A model generated the notes under the pieces. That model made no database searches. It saw only the letters and a program-made list of their open reading frames with translations, and was not told the DNA's origin. The translations under genes and the position numbers were made by a program. A stretch of DNA of 39,276 nt from Brevibacillus massiliensis (GTDB lineage Bacteria; Bacillota; Bacilli; Brevibacillales; Brevibacillaceae), in assembly GCF_000311785.1 (NCBI RefSeq), contig NZ_HE978535.1, forward strand, positions 439,524-478,799, given 5' to 3'. Position 1 is the stretch's first letter, and each line of letters starts with the position of its first letter. Below, in pieces: positions 31,301-39,276 of this stretch.

Positions 31301-32437
31301 ATGACTGCATGCATGCTGCAAAACGGCCAAATATCCCTGAAACAATTGACGGTGCTGGTTGTACTCGCTACAATTGGAGATTCGATCCTGGTTTTGCCTG
31401 CCATTCCTGCCCACGAAGCAAGACAAGACGCTTGGATCGTGGCCATTTTCAGTGTGATAGTCGGAACCTTGTTGGGAATTTTATATCATGCGGTTGGGAA
31501 ACTTCATCCCGATTTGACTGTGATCGGGTACAGCGAAGAAATTCTCGGCAAGTGGACAGGAATGGTTGTCTCGCTGTTGTTTTTAGGGTATTGTTTCATT
31601 AATTCCGCAGCGTATCTGAGGGAAATCGGGGATTTTATAACGATCCACATCCTGCCGCAAACTCCGCTCGAAGCCATCCATATTACCTTTCTTTTGATCG
31701 TGCTGATGGGGGTTCGGTTAGGGTTGGAGCCCATTGCCCGCACGGCGGAAATCTTTTTCCCTTGGGTGATCATACTAACATTGTTTTTAGTCATCGCTTT
31801 GCTGCCTCAAGCCCAGATCCATAATGTACAGCCCATCCTGGAGGGAGGGGTTAAACCGATTTTACGAGGGTCAGTCACATTTATTTCCTACCCGTTTATG
31901 GAACTGGTGATTGTGCTGATGGTTTTGCCTTATGTGAACACCGATGAGAGAAAAAAGGTGAGAAACAGCCTGATCGCAGGGGTGGCGTTGGGAGGGTTGG
32001 TCTTGTTCCTCGTTACCACTCTGGCCATTCTCGTTCTTGGCGTCGATTTAACGGCAAGACATTTATACCCCAGCTATATTTTAGCCAAAAAAATTAATAT
32101 AGGTGAATTCATCCGCAGGGTCGAAGTGATTCTGGGAATTATCTGGTTCCTGACGATTTTCTTCAAATTCATTTTGTATGTGTATGGACTGAGTATAGGG
32201 TTGGCGCAGTTGTTGAGATTAAAGGAGTACCGGGCGCTGACGCTTCCGCTGGGGATGATTCTGGTACCTCTGTCACTGCTCATCAGTCCGAATATCTCTT
32301 ATCTTTTTACAGTGGAAAGGCTTTACTGGCCCTTTTTTAATGCGACATACAGCGTTCTTCTGCCTTTCCTGTTGATCTGTGCAGCTGTCTTGCGAAGGAA
32401 AAGGAAAAAAATAGAAGGAGAGGAGCAACAAGGATGA
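31301..32437 (+). CDS. Spore germination permease, GerAB family
   Basis: 378 aa, about ten membrane spans (family length 360-370). Landmarks: ISLKQLTVLVVLATIGDSILVLP at the start, INSAAYLREIGDFI, the TFISYPFMELVIVLMVLPYV segment and LYPSYILAKKINIGEFIRRVEVI. GerAB proteins sit in the inner spore membrane and recognise germinants together with GerAA and GerAC. Neither partner gene is present here. The RBS AGAGGGA abuts ATG 31301; ATG 31313 in frame is the alternative. Its TGA overlaps the SDR gene's ATG. Confidence 0.88.
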   Translation: MTACMLQNGQISLKQLTVLVVLATIGDSILVLPAIPAHEARQDAWIVAIFSVIVGTLLGILYHAVGKLHPDLTVIGYSEEILGKWTGMVVSLLFLGYCFINSAAYLREIGDFITIHILPQTPLEAIHITFLLIVLMGVRLGLEPIARTAEIFFPWVIILTLFLVIALLPQAQIHNVQPILEGGVKPILRGSVTFISYPFMELVIVLMVLPYVNTDERKKVRNSLIAGVALGGLVLFLVTTLAILVLGVDLTARHLYPSYILAKKINIGEFIRRVEVILGIIWFLTIFFKFILYVYGLSIGLAQLLRLKEYRALTLPLGMILVPLSLLISPNISYLFTVERLYWPFFNATYSVLLPFLLICAAVLRRKRKKIEGEEQQG

Positions 32438-33180
32438 CGATGGAAGGAAAAGCAGTGATCGTGACGGGCGCGGGAAAAGGAATTGGCCGCACGATTGCGA
32501 TGACCTATGCGAAGCAAGGCGCAAGCGTGATCATCGCCGACAAGGATGCGGACGGTTTGAAGCAGACTGCCGCACTCATAGCGGATGCTGGTTATTCCGT
32601 TTTGTCACGCGTTCTCGATCTGAGCCGGCCGGAGGAGATCGAGCGTTTTTTCAGCGATATACAAGAGAGGGTTGACGGAATCGGGATTCTGATCAATAAT
32701 GCCGGGCTCAGCAAGTGGAAGTCGCCTTATGAACTTACTGTCGACGAATGGGATTACATCCTGGATACGAACCTTAGAGGAACGTTCCTCTGTTCCCGGG
32801 AAGCAGCCAAAATCATGAGAAAACACGGAGGCGGGTCGATCGTCAATCTTGCTTCGACCCGTGCGCTGATGTCAGAGCCCGACTCAGAGGCCTATGCAGC
32901 CTCGAAAGGAGGGATCCTCTCCTTGACGCATGCGCTCGCCGTCTCGTTGGGGCCGGATCGCATTCGAGTCAATGCCATCAGTCCCGGGTGGATTGAGACG
33001 GGAGACTATGAAAAACTCCGGCAGGCAGACCATCTGCAGCATCCGTCGCAGCGGGTAGGCAAACCGGAGGATATTGCCCGCGCCTGTTTATTCCTTACAG
33101 ATCCAAACAACGATTTTATCACCGGGGTGAATCTGGTCATAGATGGCGGGATGACCAGAAAAATGATCTACCTGGAGTAG
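32434..33180 (+). CDS. Short-chain dehydrogenase/reductase
   Basis: 248 aa, standard classical-SDR size. Cofactor motif TGAGKGIG (11-18), an Asp after the second strand (IIADKDAD, suggesting NAD preference), NNAG (88-91), catalytic Ser141, Tyr154 and Lys158 (YAASK), then the PGWIETG lid. Reduces or oxidises an alcohol/ketone pair; the substrate is unknown. It is translationally coupled to the GerAB permease gene (ATGA), with GGAGAGGAG inside that gene's end. This pairing is unusual and suggests expression in the forespore. Confidence 0.9.
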   Translation: MTMEGKAVIVTGAGKGIGRTIAMTYAKQGASVIIADKDADGLKQTAALIADAGYSVLSRVLDLSRPEEIERFFSDIQERVDGIGILINNAGLSKWKSPYELTVDEWDYILDTNLRGTFLCSREAAKIMRKHGGGSIVNLASTRALMSEPDSEAYAASKGGILSLTHALAVSLGPDRIRVNAISPGWIETGDYEKLRQADHLQHPSQRVGKPEDIARACLFLTDPNNDFITGVNLVIDGGMTRKMIYLE

Positions 33181-33258
33181 CGAGGGAGTTTTCGCCTATG
33201 TTGAAAATCAGGGATTTTTCCAGGTTAAACAAAATTTTCATAAAAACTTTGGACTAAT

Positions 33259-33375
33259 CGCTGCAAACAGTGCGGCGAATCGGTGTTCGTCGGTTTCGGA
33301 GAAGCCGTAGCGACGATCGAAGAACTAAAAAATCAGGGGTGTCCCCGCTGCAAAAACGATACGTTTGAACTCCCC
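33259..33375 (+). pseudogene. Possible zinc-ribbon protein fragment
   Basis: One frame reads RCKQCGESVFVGFGEAVATI...GCPRCKNDTFEL, two CxxC pairs as in a small zinc ribbon. No start codon exists between the last upstream stop (33241) and the first CxxC, and GTG 33283 would lose that pair. It appears to be a decayed or truncated gene between the SDR and EamA genes. The rest of 33181-33414 holds nothing I can name. Confidence 0.4.
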
Positions 33376-33414
33376 AGAAAAAGGCGGCTGGAGTCATCAC
33401 GGGTCAGCCGGCGA

Positions 33415-34302
33415 TCACCCCGGCGATTTGGACAGGGCGGTGATGCTTTTCGGTTTGTTTACCAGATAGATCCCCAGACCGATGCATGCAGCGCCCGCCG
33501 CGACATACCAGTGAATCGGCTCACCCAGCAGCAAGCAGCTTGACAGCACCCCGAAGAGCGGCACCAAAAACAAATAGGCGCTCGCCTTTTCAGGGGGGTA
33601 ATGCTGCAGTACATAAAACCAGGTTAAAAACTGGACGATGGAACTCATGACGATCAGCCAGGCCAAGACGAAGACTTCCTGGGCCAACGTACCGACGTGA
33701 AACTCCATCCGCGGATGTTCCAGAAAGAAGCTGGCGATCAAGAGGATAACACCTCCGCATAACATCTGATAGGCGGTCATCACCCACACATCCAGCTGCT
33801 TGCCCCATCGCCCGGTCAACAGCGTAGCGAGTCCCCAGGCCATGCCTGCCAGCAATGCAAACAGGATGCCGTATTTCCATTGAAACTGAAAGCCCTGCGT
33901 GACGATGACCCCGGCAAAACCGATCAAGACGCCCAGCCACTGAAGCAGGCTGTAGCGGAACCCGAAAAGCAGCGCCCCGAAGACGATCGACCAGATGGGA
34001 TTCGTGGAAGACAGGATGGAAGACGTGCCTGCTTCGATCGTTTGCAGGCTCAGGTAGATTCCCCCGAGAACCAGAGCGGATTGAAACAGTCCGATGACGG
34101 CAATGCGCAGCCACTCCCGGCCTGTTTGCGGATGCGGCCGCCTCGCGACAAACGGCAGCATGATCAGCCCCGCAGCGATGAACCGCACGGCGAGGAGCAG
34201 GAAGGGCGTGGAGAAGGCAAGCCCCATTTTGCCGATGGGAAAATTTAATCCACTGACGAGCGTGGTCGTCAAAATCAGAAACAGAAACACCGGTTGCTTC
34301 AT
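33415..34302 (-). CDS. EamA/DMT-family transporter
   Basis: 295 aa with ten predicted spans in two EamA repeats (LVSGLNFPIGKMGLAFSTPFLLLAVRF; SSIVQFLTWFYVLQHYPPEKASAYLFLVPLFGVLSSCLLLGEP). DMT permeases of this kind export amino acids or other metabolites; the substrate is unknown. GGAGGAAC upstream gives the ATG. Divergent from a LysR-type regulator gene across a dyad at 34335, the usual layout of a regulator and its target. Confidence 0.88.
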   Translation of the reverse strand: MKQPVFLFLILTTTLVSGLNFPIGKMGLAFSTPFLLLAVRFIAAGLIMLPFVARRPHPQTGREWLRIAVIGLFQSALVLGGIYLSLQTIEAGTSSILSSTNPIWSIVFGALLFGFRYSLLQWLGVLIGFAGVIVTQGFQFQWKYGILFALLAGMAWGLATLLTGRWGKQLDVWVMTAYQMLCGGVILLIASFFLEHPRMEFHVGTLAQEVFVLAWLIVMSSIVQFLTWFYVLQHYPPEKASAYLFLVPLFGVLSSCLLLGEPIHWYVAAGAACIGLGIYLVNKPKSITALSKSPG

Positions 34303-34334
34303 GGGAATGTTCCTCCTTGCAGCGTGATGAGTTG

Positions 34335-34365
34335 ATTTTACAGGTGCAACATCATCATGTAAAAT
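34335..34365. promoter_or_regulatory. Dyad operator between the EamA and LysR genes
   Basis: Perfect inverted repeat ATTTTACA - 15 bases - TGTAAAAT in the divergent intergenic region. It contains the T-N11-A core type bound by LysR-family proteins. Binding by the adjacent regulator is inferred. Confidence 0.6.
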
Positions 34366-34422
34366 GAATAAAGAAGAACGTTATCATCAGTAATAGAGAT
34401 GTCAAGCGAAGGAGATGACCAT

Positions 34423-35301
34423 GTGGAGAGCGGAGACCTGCGTATTTTTCAAGCGGTCGCACATGAAGGCAGCGTAACCAAGGCAGCGGGCAAACTGGGC
34501 TATGTTCAATCCAATGTTACGGCAAGAATTCAACAGCTCGAATCCGAGCTGGGGACGCCGCTGTTTTACCGGACAAAAAAAGGGATGAAGCTGACCACGG
34601 CAGGAGAGAACTTGCTGGGCTATACAGACCGGATTCTCTCGCTGCTGGACGAGGCCGTCAAATCGACGCAGTTCAGCGCTGAGCCCAAGGGACCGCTTCG
34701 CTTGGGGGCGTTGGAGACGATCGCTGCCGTCAACCTGCCGAAACTGCTGCTTCATTTTCATCGGAACTACCCGGAAGTGAAACCGTCGCTCATCACCGGA
34801 CACACGGAAGATCTGCTGCAAAAAGTGCTGCAGTACAAGCTGGACGGAGCCTTTGTCAGCAGGCGCGTGGAACACCCTGATGTCGAGCAGTTCCTGGTCT
34901 TTGAAGATGAATTGGTGCTGATCTCGGAGGCGGGCGATGCAGACCGGAGGGAGCTGTTGAACAAACCCCTGCTGTTTTTCGGGGCAGGCTGCTCACACCG
35001 GAAAAGATTGGAAGATTGGCTGAGAGAAGAAGGAATCAATCCGACCAACATCATGGAGTTTGGCACGTTGGAGGCGATCTTGGGCGGCGTGACTGCGGGC
35101 TTGGGTGTCTCGCTTATGCCCCGCTCGGCAGTAAGCAAGCTGGAGAGTGAAGGGAAGCTTCGGATACACCGGATTCCGCCGCGCTATCAACAGACAGATG
35201 TCGTTTTTGTCTATCGAAAGGACGTTTTTCTGACCAGTGCGTTCAGGAAATTTGTGAAATTGCTTCGAGATCAACTGAGAGGAAGCCGGGCAATGTCTTG
35301 A
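34423..35301 (+). CDS. LysR-family transcriptional regulator
   Basis: 292 aa from GTG 34423, eight bases after AAGGAG; ATG 34399 in frame has no RBS. N-terminal helix-turn-helix FQAVAHEGSVTKAAGKLGYVQSNVTARIQQLESELGTPLF, linker helix to about residue 85, then the two-lobed effector domain (GPLRLGALETIAAVNLPKLL, GTLEAILGGVTAGLGVSLMP). Resembles the CzcR/YwqM group. Likely controls the divergent EamA gene. Its stop codon lies within the -35 box of the T-box leader promoter. Confidence 0.9.
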   Translation: MESGDLRIFQAVAHEGSVTKAAGKLGYVQSNVTARIQQLESELGTPLFYRTKKGMKLTTAGENLLGYTDRILSLLDEAVKSTQFSAEPKGPLRLGALETIAAVNLPKLLLHFHRNYPEVKPSLITGHTEDLLQKVLQYKLDGAFVSRRVEHPDVEQFLVFEDELVLISEAGDADRRELLNKPLLFFGAGCSHRKRLEDWLREEGINPTNIMEFGTLEAILGGVTAGLGVSLMPRSAVSKLESEGKLRIHRIPPRYQQTDVVFVYRKDVFLTSAFRKFVKLLRDQLRGSRAMS

Positions 35302-35326
35302 CGAGAGGAAAAAATAGGAATATAAT
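35298..35326 (+). promoter_or_regulatory. Sigma-A promoter of the T-box leader
   Basis: TTGACG, 17 bases, TATAAT: near-consensus, with the -35 overlapping the LysR gene's stop. Start expected near 35333. Confidence 0.85.
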
Positions 35327-35332
35327 GACCAG

Positions 35333-35620
35333 CAAATGACGAAAACGGCTATGAAGAGGAGCAGGTGACGGGCTCTTGCGTCCAGAGAGCGGTGAGAAGC
35401 TGGAAACACTGCCGCAATCCCGTCCCGACTCGCCTTGGAGCTATGTTCCTGACGGCTGCCGCCCGGCAAAATTGCCAGCCTTAGGGAAAATCGGGGGCGC
35501 ACACGTTATCGTGCTGCGATCCAGGCTTTTACGAAGTCGATTGGTCTGGATGAAAATGAGGCTGCTCGCGGGAGTGGCGTGCGGTAAATGCGGGTGGTAC
35601 CACGGAAGGTGCGCAAGACT
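35333..35620 (+). promoter_or_regulatory. T-box riboswitch leader (probable Met specifier)
   Basis: Contains the T-box antiterminator core GGTGGTACCACGG (35593-35605) preceded by AAATGCG, and a Stem I with the typical ATGAAGAGGAGCAGG (35351-35365), CAGAGAGCGGTGAGAAGC and CCTTGGAGC blocks. Two bases after GGAG (35437-35440) stands ATG (35443-35445), the expected specifier place, pointing to methionine; TAT (Tyr) one base earlier cannot be excluded. Uncharged tRNA pairing would stabilise the antiterminator and let transcription into the MFS gene. Confidence 0.88.
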
Positions 35621-35677
35621 CCTTTCGTCCCTTATTCACGCGAACACAAGCGTAGGGGGATGAAAGGTTTTTTATTT
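35621..35677 (+). terminator. T-box leader terminator (conditional)
   Basis: CCTTTCGTCCC pairs with GGGGGATGAAAGG, followed by TTTTTTATTT. It is exclusive with the T-box antiterminator just upstream. Confidence 0.85.
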
Positions 35678-35732
35678 AAGCAGATGAAGTGTAGAAAGAT
35701 GAGTCAAATTGGGAGATGGGGAGGAATTCACA

Positions 35733-36941
35733 GTGGCACAGACTGCCGCTAAAACCGCTGCGGTTTCAACGACTGTCTATTCGGTCTTGCTGGCGATCAG
35801 TGCAGTCCATTTATTAAATGATTCCATGCAGTCCGCGATTTCCGCGCTCTTTCCGATTTTAAAGCAATCGCTTGGCCTTACGTTTACCCAGGTCGGGCTG
35901 ATTACGTTTGCGATGAATATCACCGCATCCGTGCTGCAGCCTGCGGTCGGATGGTATTCGGATGTCCGGCCCCGCCCGTCGGTGCTGCCGATCGGGGTCT
36001 GCTTTACGTTTCTCGGGATTGTGTCGCTGGCCGTGGCGCCCAATTTTGCCCTTGTATTGTGTTCCGTCATCGCCATCGGTATCGGTTCGGCTGTGTTTCA
36101 TCCCGAATCCTCCCGCGTCGCGTATTTGGCCGCGGGATCCAAGCGGGGATTGGCACAGTCCATCTTCCAGGTCGGCGGAAACATCGGCAGTTCGCTGGGT
36201 CCGATCATGACAGCCGTCCTGTTCGTTCCCCTGGGGCAATTTGGCGTGATCTGGCTCGCCTTTGCCGCGATGGCCGGGATCATTATTCAAGTGTATGTGG
36301 CGAATTGGTACCGTCAGCAGCAGCTTTTGCCGCGTGCGAAGGGCAAGGGAAAAGCAGCAGCCGGCGGCGTCGGTTTGACCAGGCGGCAGGTCAGCGCAGC
36401 GATCGCCATCCTGATCCTGCTTACTTTTTCGAAAAACGTGTACTCGGCCGGCATCACCAGCTTTTATTCGTTTTATCTGATCGGGGATTACGGGCTTTCC
36501 GTGGAACGAGCCCAGCTGTACTTGTTCGCTTTCTTGGCGGCGTCCGCCCTGGGTACGTTTGTCGGCGGACCGCTGGCTGACCGCTACGGCAGGCGAAACA
36601 TCATTTGGGTTTCCATTCTGGGGGCGGCTCCGTTTTCGCTGCTTTTGCCCTATGCCGATCTGTTCTGGTCAGGAGTCTTGTGCGTTGGGGCAGGGTTTGT
36701 GATGTCATCTGCGTTTTCGATCATCGTCGTCTATGCGCAGGAACTGCTGCCCGGTAAAGTCGGTTTGGTGTCTGGCTTGTTTTTCGGCCTGGCGTTCGGA
36801 CTGGGCGGGCTCGGTTCGGTTGTGCTGGGCTCGATCGCGGATGCGACCAGCATCGCTTTCATTATGAAGCTGTGCGCTTTCCTGCCATTGATCGGCATCA
36901 TTACGGTGTTTCTGCCAAAAGACGAAGCCTTGCGCGGCTGA
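35733..36941 (+). CDS. MFS transporter, fosmidomycin-resistance (Fsr)-like, under T-box control
   Basis: 402 aa from GTG 35733, eight bases after GGGGAGG. Twelve expected spans with Fsr-type signatures: SAVHLLNDSMQSAISALFPILKQ, LTFTQVGLITFAMNITASVLQPAVGWYSD, GIGSAVFHPESSRVAYLAAG, GPLADRYGRR. Many relatives are annotated as fosmidomycin resistance proteins, but true substrates are mostly unknown. The T-box leader implies induction by shortage of a charged tRNA, so import of an amino acid (perhaps methionine) or a precursor is more likely here than drug efflux. Confidence 0.9.
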   Translation: MAQTAAKTAAVSTTVYSVLLAISAVHLLNDSMQSAISALFPILKQSLGLTFTQVGLITFAMNITASVLQPAVGWYSDVRPRPSVLPIGVCFTFLGIVSLAVAPNFALVLCSVIAIGIGSAVFHPESSRVAYLAAGSKRGLAQSIFQVGGNIGSSLGPIMTAVLFVPLGQFGVIWLAFAAMAGIIIQVYVANWYRQQQLLPRAKGKGKAAAGGVGLTRRQVSAAIAILILLTFSKNVYSAGITSFYSFYLIGDYGLSVERAQLYLFAFLAASALGTFVGGPLADRYGRRNIIWVSILGAAPFSLLLPYADLFWSGVLCVGAGFVMSSAFSIIVVYAQELLPGKVGLVSGLFFGLAFGLGGLGSVVLGSIADATSIAFIMKLCAFLPLIGIITVFLPKDEALRG

Positions 36942-36968
36942 CCGATATTCAGAGATTGACAATGAGAG

Positions 36969-37181
36969 GTGGCTGCAAAATCGGCAAGACCGGTATGCGT
37001 CATTGCCAGCGGTATCAACCGGGTAGACGAGAAGAAAGTCCTGCAATCGGAAGGGGAAAAGATCGAAAAAGCGAATGCGGACGAAGTCTTGAAGTTTACC
37101 GGATACGTTATCGTCTCATCTGTTGAGAGCATGCGGGAATCCAAGGTGCGTTTTTATCAGATGTTGAACGAGTTTTTCTAG
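36969..37181 (+). pseudogene. Internal fragment of a YbaK/EbsC-type aminoacyl-tRNA deacylase
   Basis: Reads ARPVCVIASGINRVDEKKV...GEKIEKANADEVLKFTGYVI, the central part of the YbaK/EbsC/ProX-like tRNA-editing family. Complete proteins are about 150-160 aa; the first 50 or so residues are absent, and after TGYVI the expected GG(I/V)PP(I/V)GH is replaced by an unrelated tail ending MLNEFF. The 70-residue product would lack the active-site fold. Best read as a remnant left by two deletions or rearrangements. Confidence 0.65.
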
Positions 37182-37223
37182 TTTTCGCTGCAAAAGCGGT
37201 GAGCGGCGGGAGAGGTGAAACAG

Positions 37224-37685
37224 GTGATTAGAAATTCAGCAAGAGCCGTGATTATCCAGGATGATAAAATCCTGGCCGTGAAAGTGCGACAGCCCTATGG
37301 AGATTGTTACTTTTTGCCTGGAGGCGGACAGCAGCCGGGGGAGGATCTGCAGCAAACCGTTCGCCGAGAATGTATGGAGGAAATTGGACAAGATGTGGTC
37401 GTAATCGATCTGCTCTTTGTACGCGAATACATTGGGCAAAACCACCAATTCGCCAAATACGATGGCGGCATTCACCAAGTCGATCACATATTTCTGTGTG
37501 AAATCAAACATCCTTCGAACGACATACAGCCGGGTCTAAACCCTGATACTGGTCAGCTGGCGATTGAATGGATTCGGTTTGACGACTTGTCTCACGAAAA
37601 CTTCTTTCCCCAAGCCATGATTCCCTACCTGATTGATTATGTAAACGGCAAACCAATACCCACGTATCTGGGAGATGTCGTATAA
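37224..37685 (+). CDS. NUDIX hydrolase
   Basis: 153 aa from GTG 37224 (AGAGGTG six bases upstream; GTG 37215 abuts the purine tract). The Nudix box GGGQQPGEDLQQTVRRECMEEIGQDV is complete, with the metal-binding REC-x-EE glutamates. Hydrolyses a nucleoside diphosphate linked to another moiety; the exact substrate is not predictable. Single gene with its own terminator. Confidence 0.9.
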   Translation: MIRNSARAVIIQDDKILAVKVRQPYGDCYFLPGGGQQPGEDLQQTVRRECMEEIGQDVVVIDLLFVREYIGQNHQFAKYDGGIHQVDHIFLCEIKHPSNDIQPGLNPDTGQLAIEWIRFDDLSHENFFPQAMIPYLIDYVNGKPIPTYLGDVV

Positions 37686-37688
37686 GAG

Positions 37689-37720
37689 GACGCCTGGTGC
37701 TCAACCAGGCGTCTGTTGTT
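37689..37720 (+). terminator. Terminator after the NUDIX gene
   Basis: Ten-base perfect stem GACGCCTGGT / ACCAGGCGTC with loop GCTCA, then TGTTGTTCT. Confidence 0.8.
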
Positions 37721-37740
37721 CTCTATGCCCCGAAATTGAA

Positions 37741-37769
37741 TTGACAAAATTGGAAACCGTACATAAAAT
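37741..37769 (+). promoter_or_regulatory. Sigma-A promoter of the VOC-protein gene
   Basis: TTGACA, 17 bases, TAAAAT. An inverted repeat TTGTAT-N17-ATACAA (37769-37797) overlaps the expected start and may be an operator. Confidence 0.65.
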
Positions 37770-37785
37770 TGTATGCAAATGATAG

Positions 37786-38257
<472 letters not shown>

Positions 38258-38308
38258 GCGTGCTCAAAGCAGGGGCGGCGGAGAGTAGGAGCGCATACGG
38301 CTGACAGC

Positions 38309-38337
38309 TTGACAGCCCACCCTGGAAATCCTATACT
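38309..38337 (+). promoter_or_regulatory. Sigma-A promoter of the final MFS gene
   Basis: TTGACA, 17 bases, TATACT: near-consensus, 33 bases before ATG 38371. Confidence 0.8.
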
Positions 38338-38370
38338 TTACCAATCAAAATGCCAAGAAAGGGATCACGT

Positions 38371-39276
38371 ATGTCCATATCTACATTGCGTTTTTTTAAC
38401 TACAGCTACTTTTCCTTGTTTGCGATCTTCCTCTCCTTTCTGCCCGTTTACCTGTCAGAAAAAGGGATTCCCAAAACGGATATAGGGATGATTCTAGGGG
38501 CGGGCGGTGTTATCGGGATTTTTTCGCAGCCTTTTTGGGGGATTGTCTGCGACAGGAAGAAGACGATTAAAAAAGTGCTGATGGCAATCATTGGAATCTC
38601 CATCGGATTAGGCGTTCTATTGTTCCAATCTTCTGCCACTCTGCCGCTGGTCGTATTGGTCGGGCTGATGTACTTTTTCTTCATGCCATCCGACCCGCTG
38701 ATTGAGAGTCTCAATTACCAATCCGCACAGAGGTATCGCGTTCATTACGGCTCCATTCGCATGTATGGAGCGATGGGATATGCAACCGCGTCCATCATCA
38801 TCGGGACCGTCACCAATCACTTTGGCATTACCAGTATGGCGTACTTGTTTCTTGGCTATGGAATCATCACGTTTATGACCTGCATCACCCTGGATGACGT
38901 GCAAGCCAACCAGAAGCCGTTAAGGTTCCACGACCTGAAAAGGTTTCTCTCACAAAAAAACGACACTTGTCTTCTTTTTTATGGTTTTGATTATCGCCAT
39001 ACCGCATCGAATCAACGATACGTATATTGGCATCTACATCGAAAGAAGCGGAGGAAATCTGCAATACGTCGGGTATGCCTGGTTTATCATGACGGTCATT
39101 GAGGTCGTATTTTTTGCAATCGTTCACCGGTTCCAAAAACCGGGAAACGAGTTGAAGATCATCTCCATTGCGGGCCTTTTTTACGCGCTGCGCTTTTTCT
39201 TGACAGCCGTCACGAACAGCCCCATCTTGATCGTATTCCTTCAACTGCTTCAGGGGGTTACGTTTGTCTTTTTTTT
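38371..39276 (+). pseudogene. MFS_1-like transporter with frameshift, cut by the window end
   Basis: Starts at ATG 38371 (MSISTLRFFNYSYFSLFAIFLS) after AAAGGGATCACGT. The first frame gives about six MFS spans with GIFSQPFWGIVCDRKKT and YGSIRMYGAMGYA, typical of the HcaT/YwbF-like MFS_1 group, and then loses homology near 38960. The family sequence resumes one frame over (FFFMVLIIAIPHRINDTYIGIYIE..., ALRFFLTAVTNSP...) and runs to the window edge. The switch falls at CAAAAAAAC (38953-38961): seven As where six would keep frame. It is either a real inactivating slip, a sequencing error, or a slippage site. Confidence 0.82.

Overview
The window reads as chromosome of an endospore-forming, moderately GC-rich Bacillota bacterium, most like Brevibacillus or another Paenibacillaceae. 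This is an inference from gene content, not a database match. The supporting features are strong AGGAGG ribosome sites with frequent GTG/TTG starts, a TnrA-type nitrogen regulator, an OpuA betaine importer, spore genes (GerAB permease, CotF-like coat protein, AsnO-sized asparagine synthase), a T-box and a ydaO-type c-di-AMP riboswitch. No rRNA, tRNA, CRISPR array, phage or intact insertion sequence was seen.

Layout. 1-1.5 kb: quinone oxidoreductase-like enzyme and DUF523 protein. 1.6-5.5 kb: GbsR-type regulator divergent from opuAA-opuAB-opuAC (glycine betaine uptake). 5.5-8.1 kb: LacI-type repressor and an aldehyde dehydrogenase, each preceded by the same palindromic operator. 8.1-11 kb: cell-wall and surface genes, namely a CAP-domain exported protein under a c-di-AMP riboswitch, a Pro/Cys repeat protein, a VanY-type peptidase lipoprotein and a tiny Cys protein. 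11-13.8 kb: TauE/SafE permease, the decayed end of a TAXI receptor gene, and an aminotransferase. 14-16.5 kb: a one-chain fusion of AdoMet decarboxylase with an aminopropyltransferase, convergent with a second, membrane-anchored aminopropyltransferase-like gene. 16.6-22.2 kb: a PAS/sigma-54 activator, then a sigma-54 promoter with candidate enhancer sites, driving a beta-keto acid cleavage enzyme (BKACE), a cyclase-family hydrolase, a sodium:solute symporter and a winged-helix protein. This looks like an uncharacterised catabolic operon. 22.2-23.6 kb: CotF-like protein, DUF3052 protein and a histidine kinase remnant.

23.6-30.8 kb is a nitrogen island. On the minus strand amt, a DUF294 nucleotidyltransferase, a DEDDh exonuclease and asnB form one tight operon with overlapping or nearly abutting genes. 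It sits next to tnrA and the divergent glnA, with three perfect TnrA/GlnR boxes placed as expected for activation of amt and tnrA and for control of glnA. No PII gene accompanies amt; the DUF294/exonuclease pair occupies that place.

30.9-39.3 kb: a small WYL-like protein behind a possible LexA box, a GerAB permease translationally coupled to a short-chain dehydrogenase, an EamA transporter with a divergent LysR regulator, a T-box leader (probable Met specifier) before an MFS transporter, a YbaK deacylase fragment, a NUDIX hydrolase, a VOC protein, and an MFS_1-like transporter that is frameshifted in a poly-A run and cut by the window edge.

Strongest candidates for new biology: the sigma-54 BKACE operon, the amt-DUF294-exonuclease-asnB operon, the polyamine gene pair, and the T-box-controlled MFS gene. 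Several truncated gene remnants (TAXI, histidine kinase, YbaK, zinc ribbon) show past deletions between the intact units.
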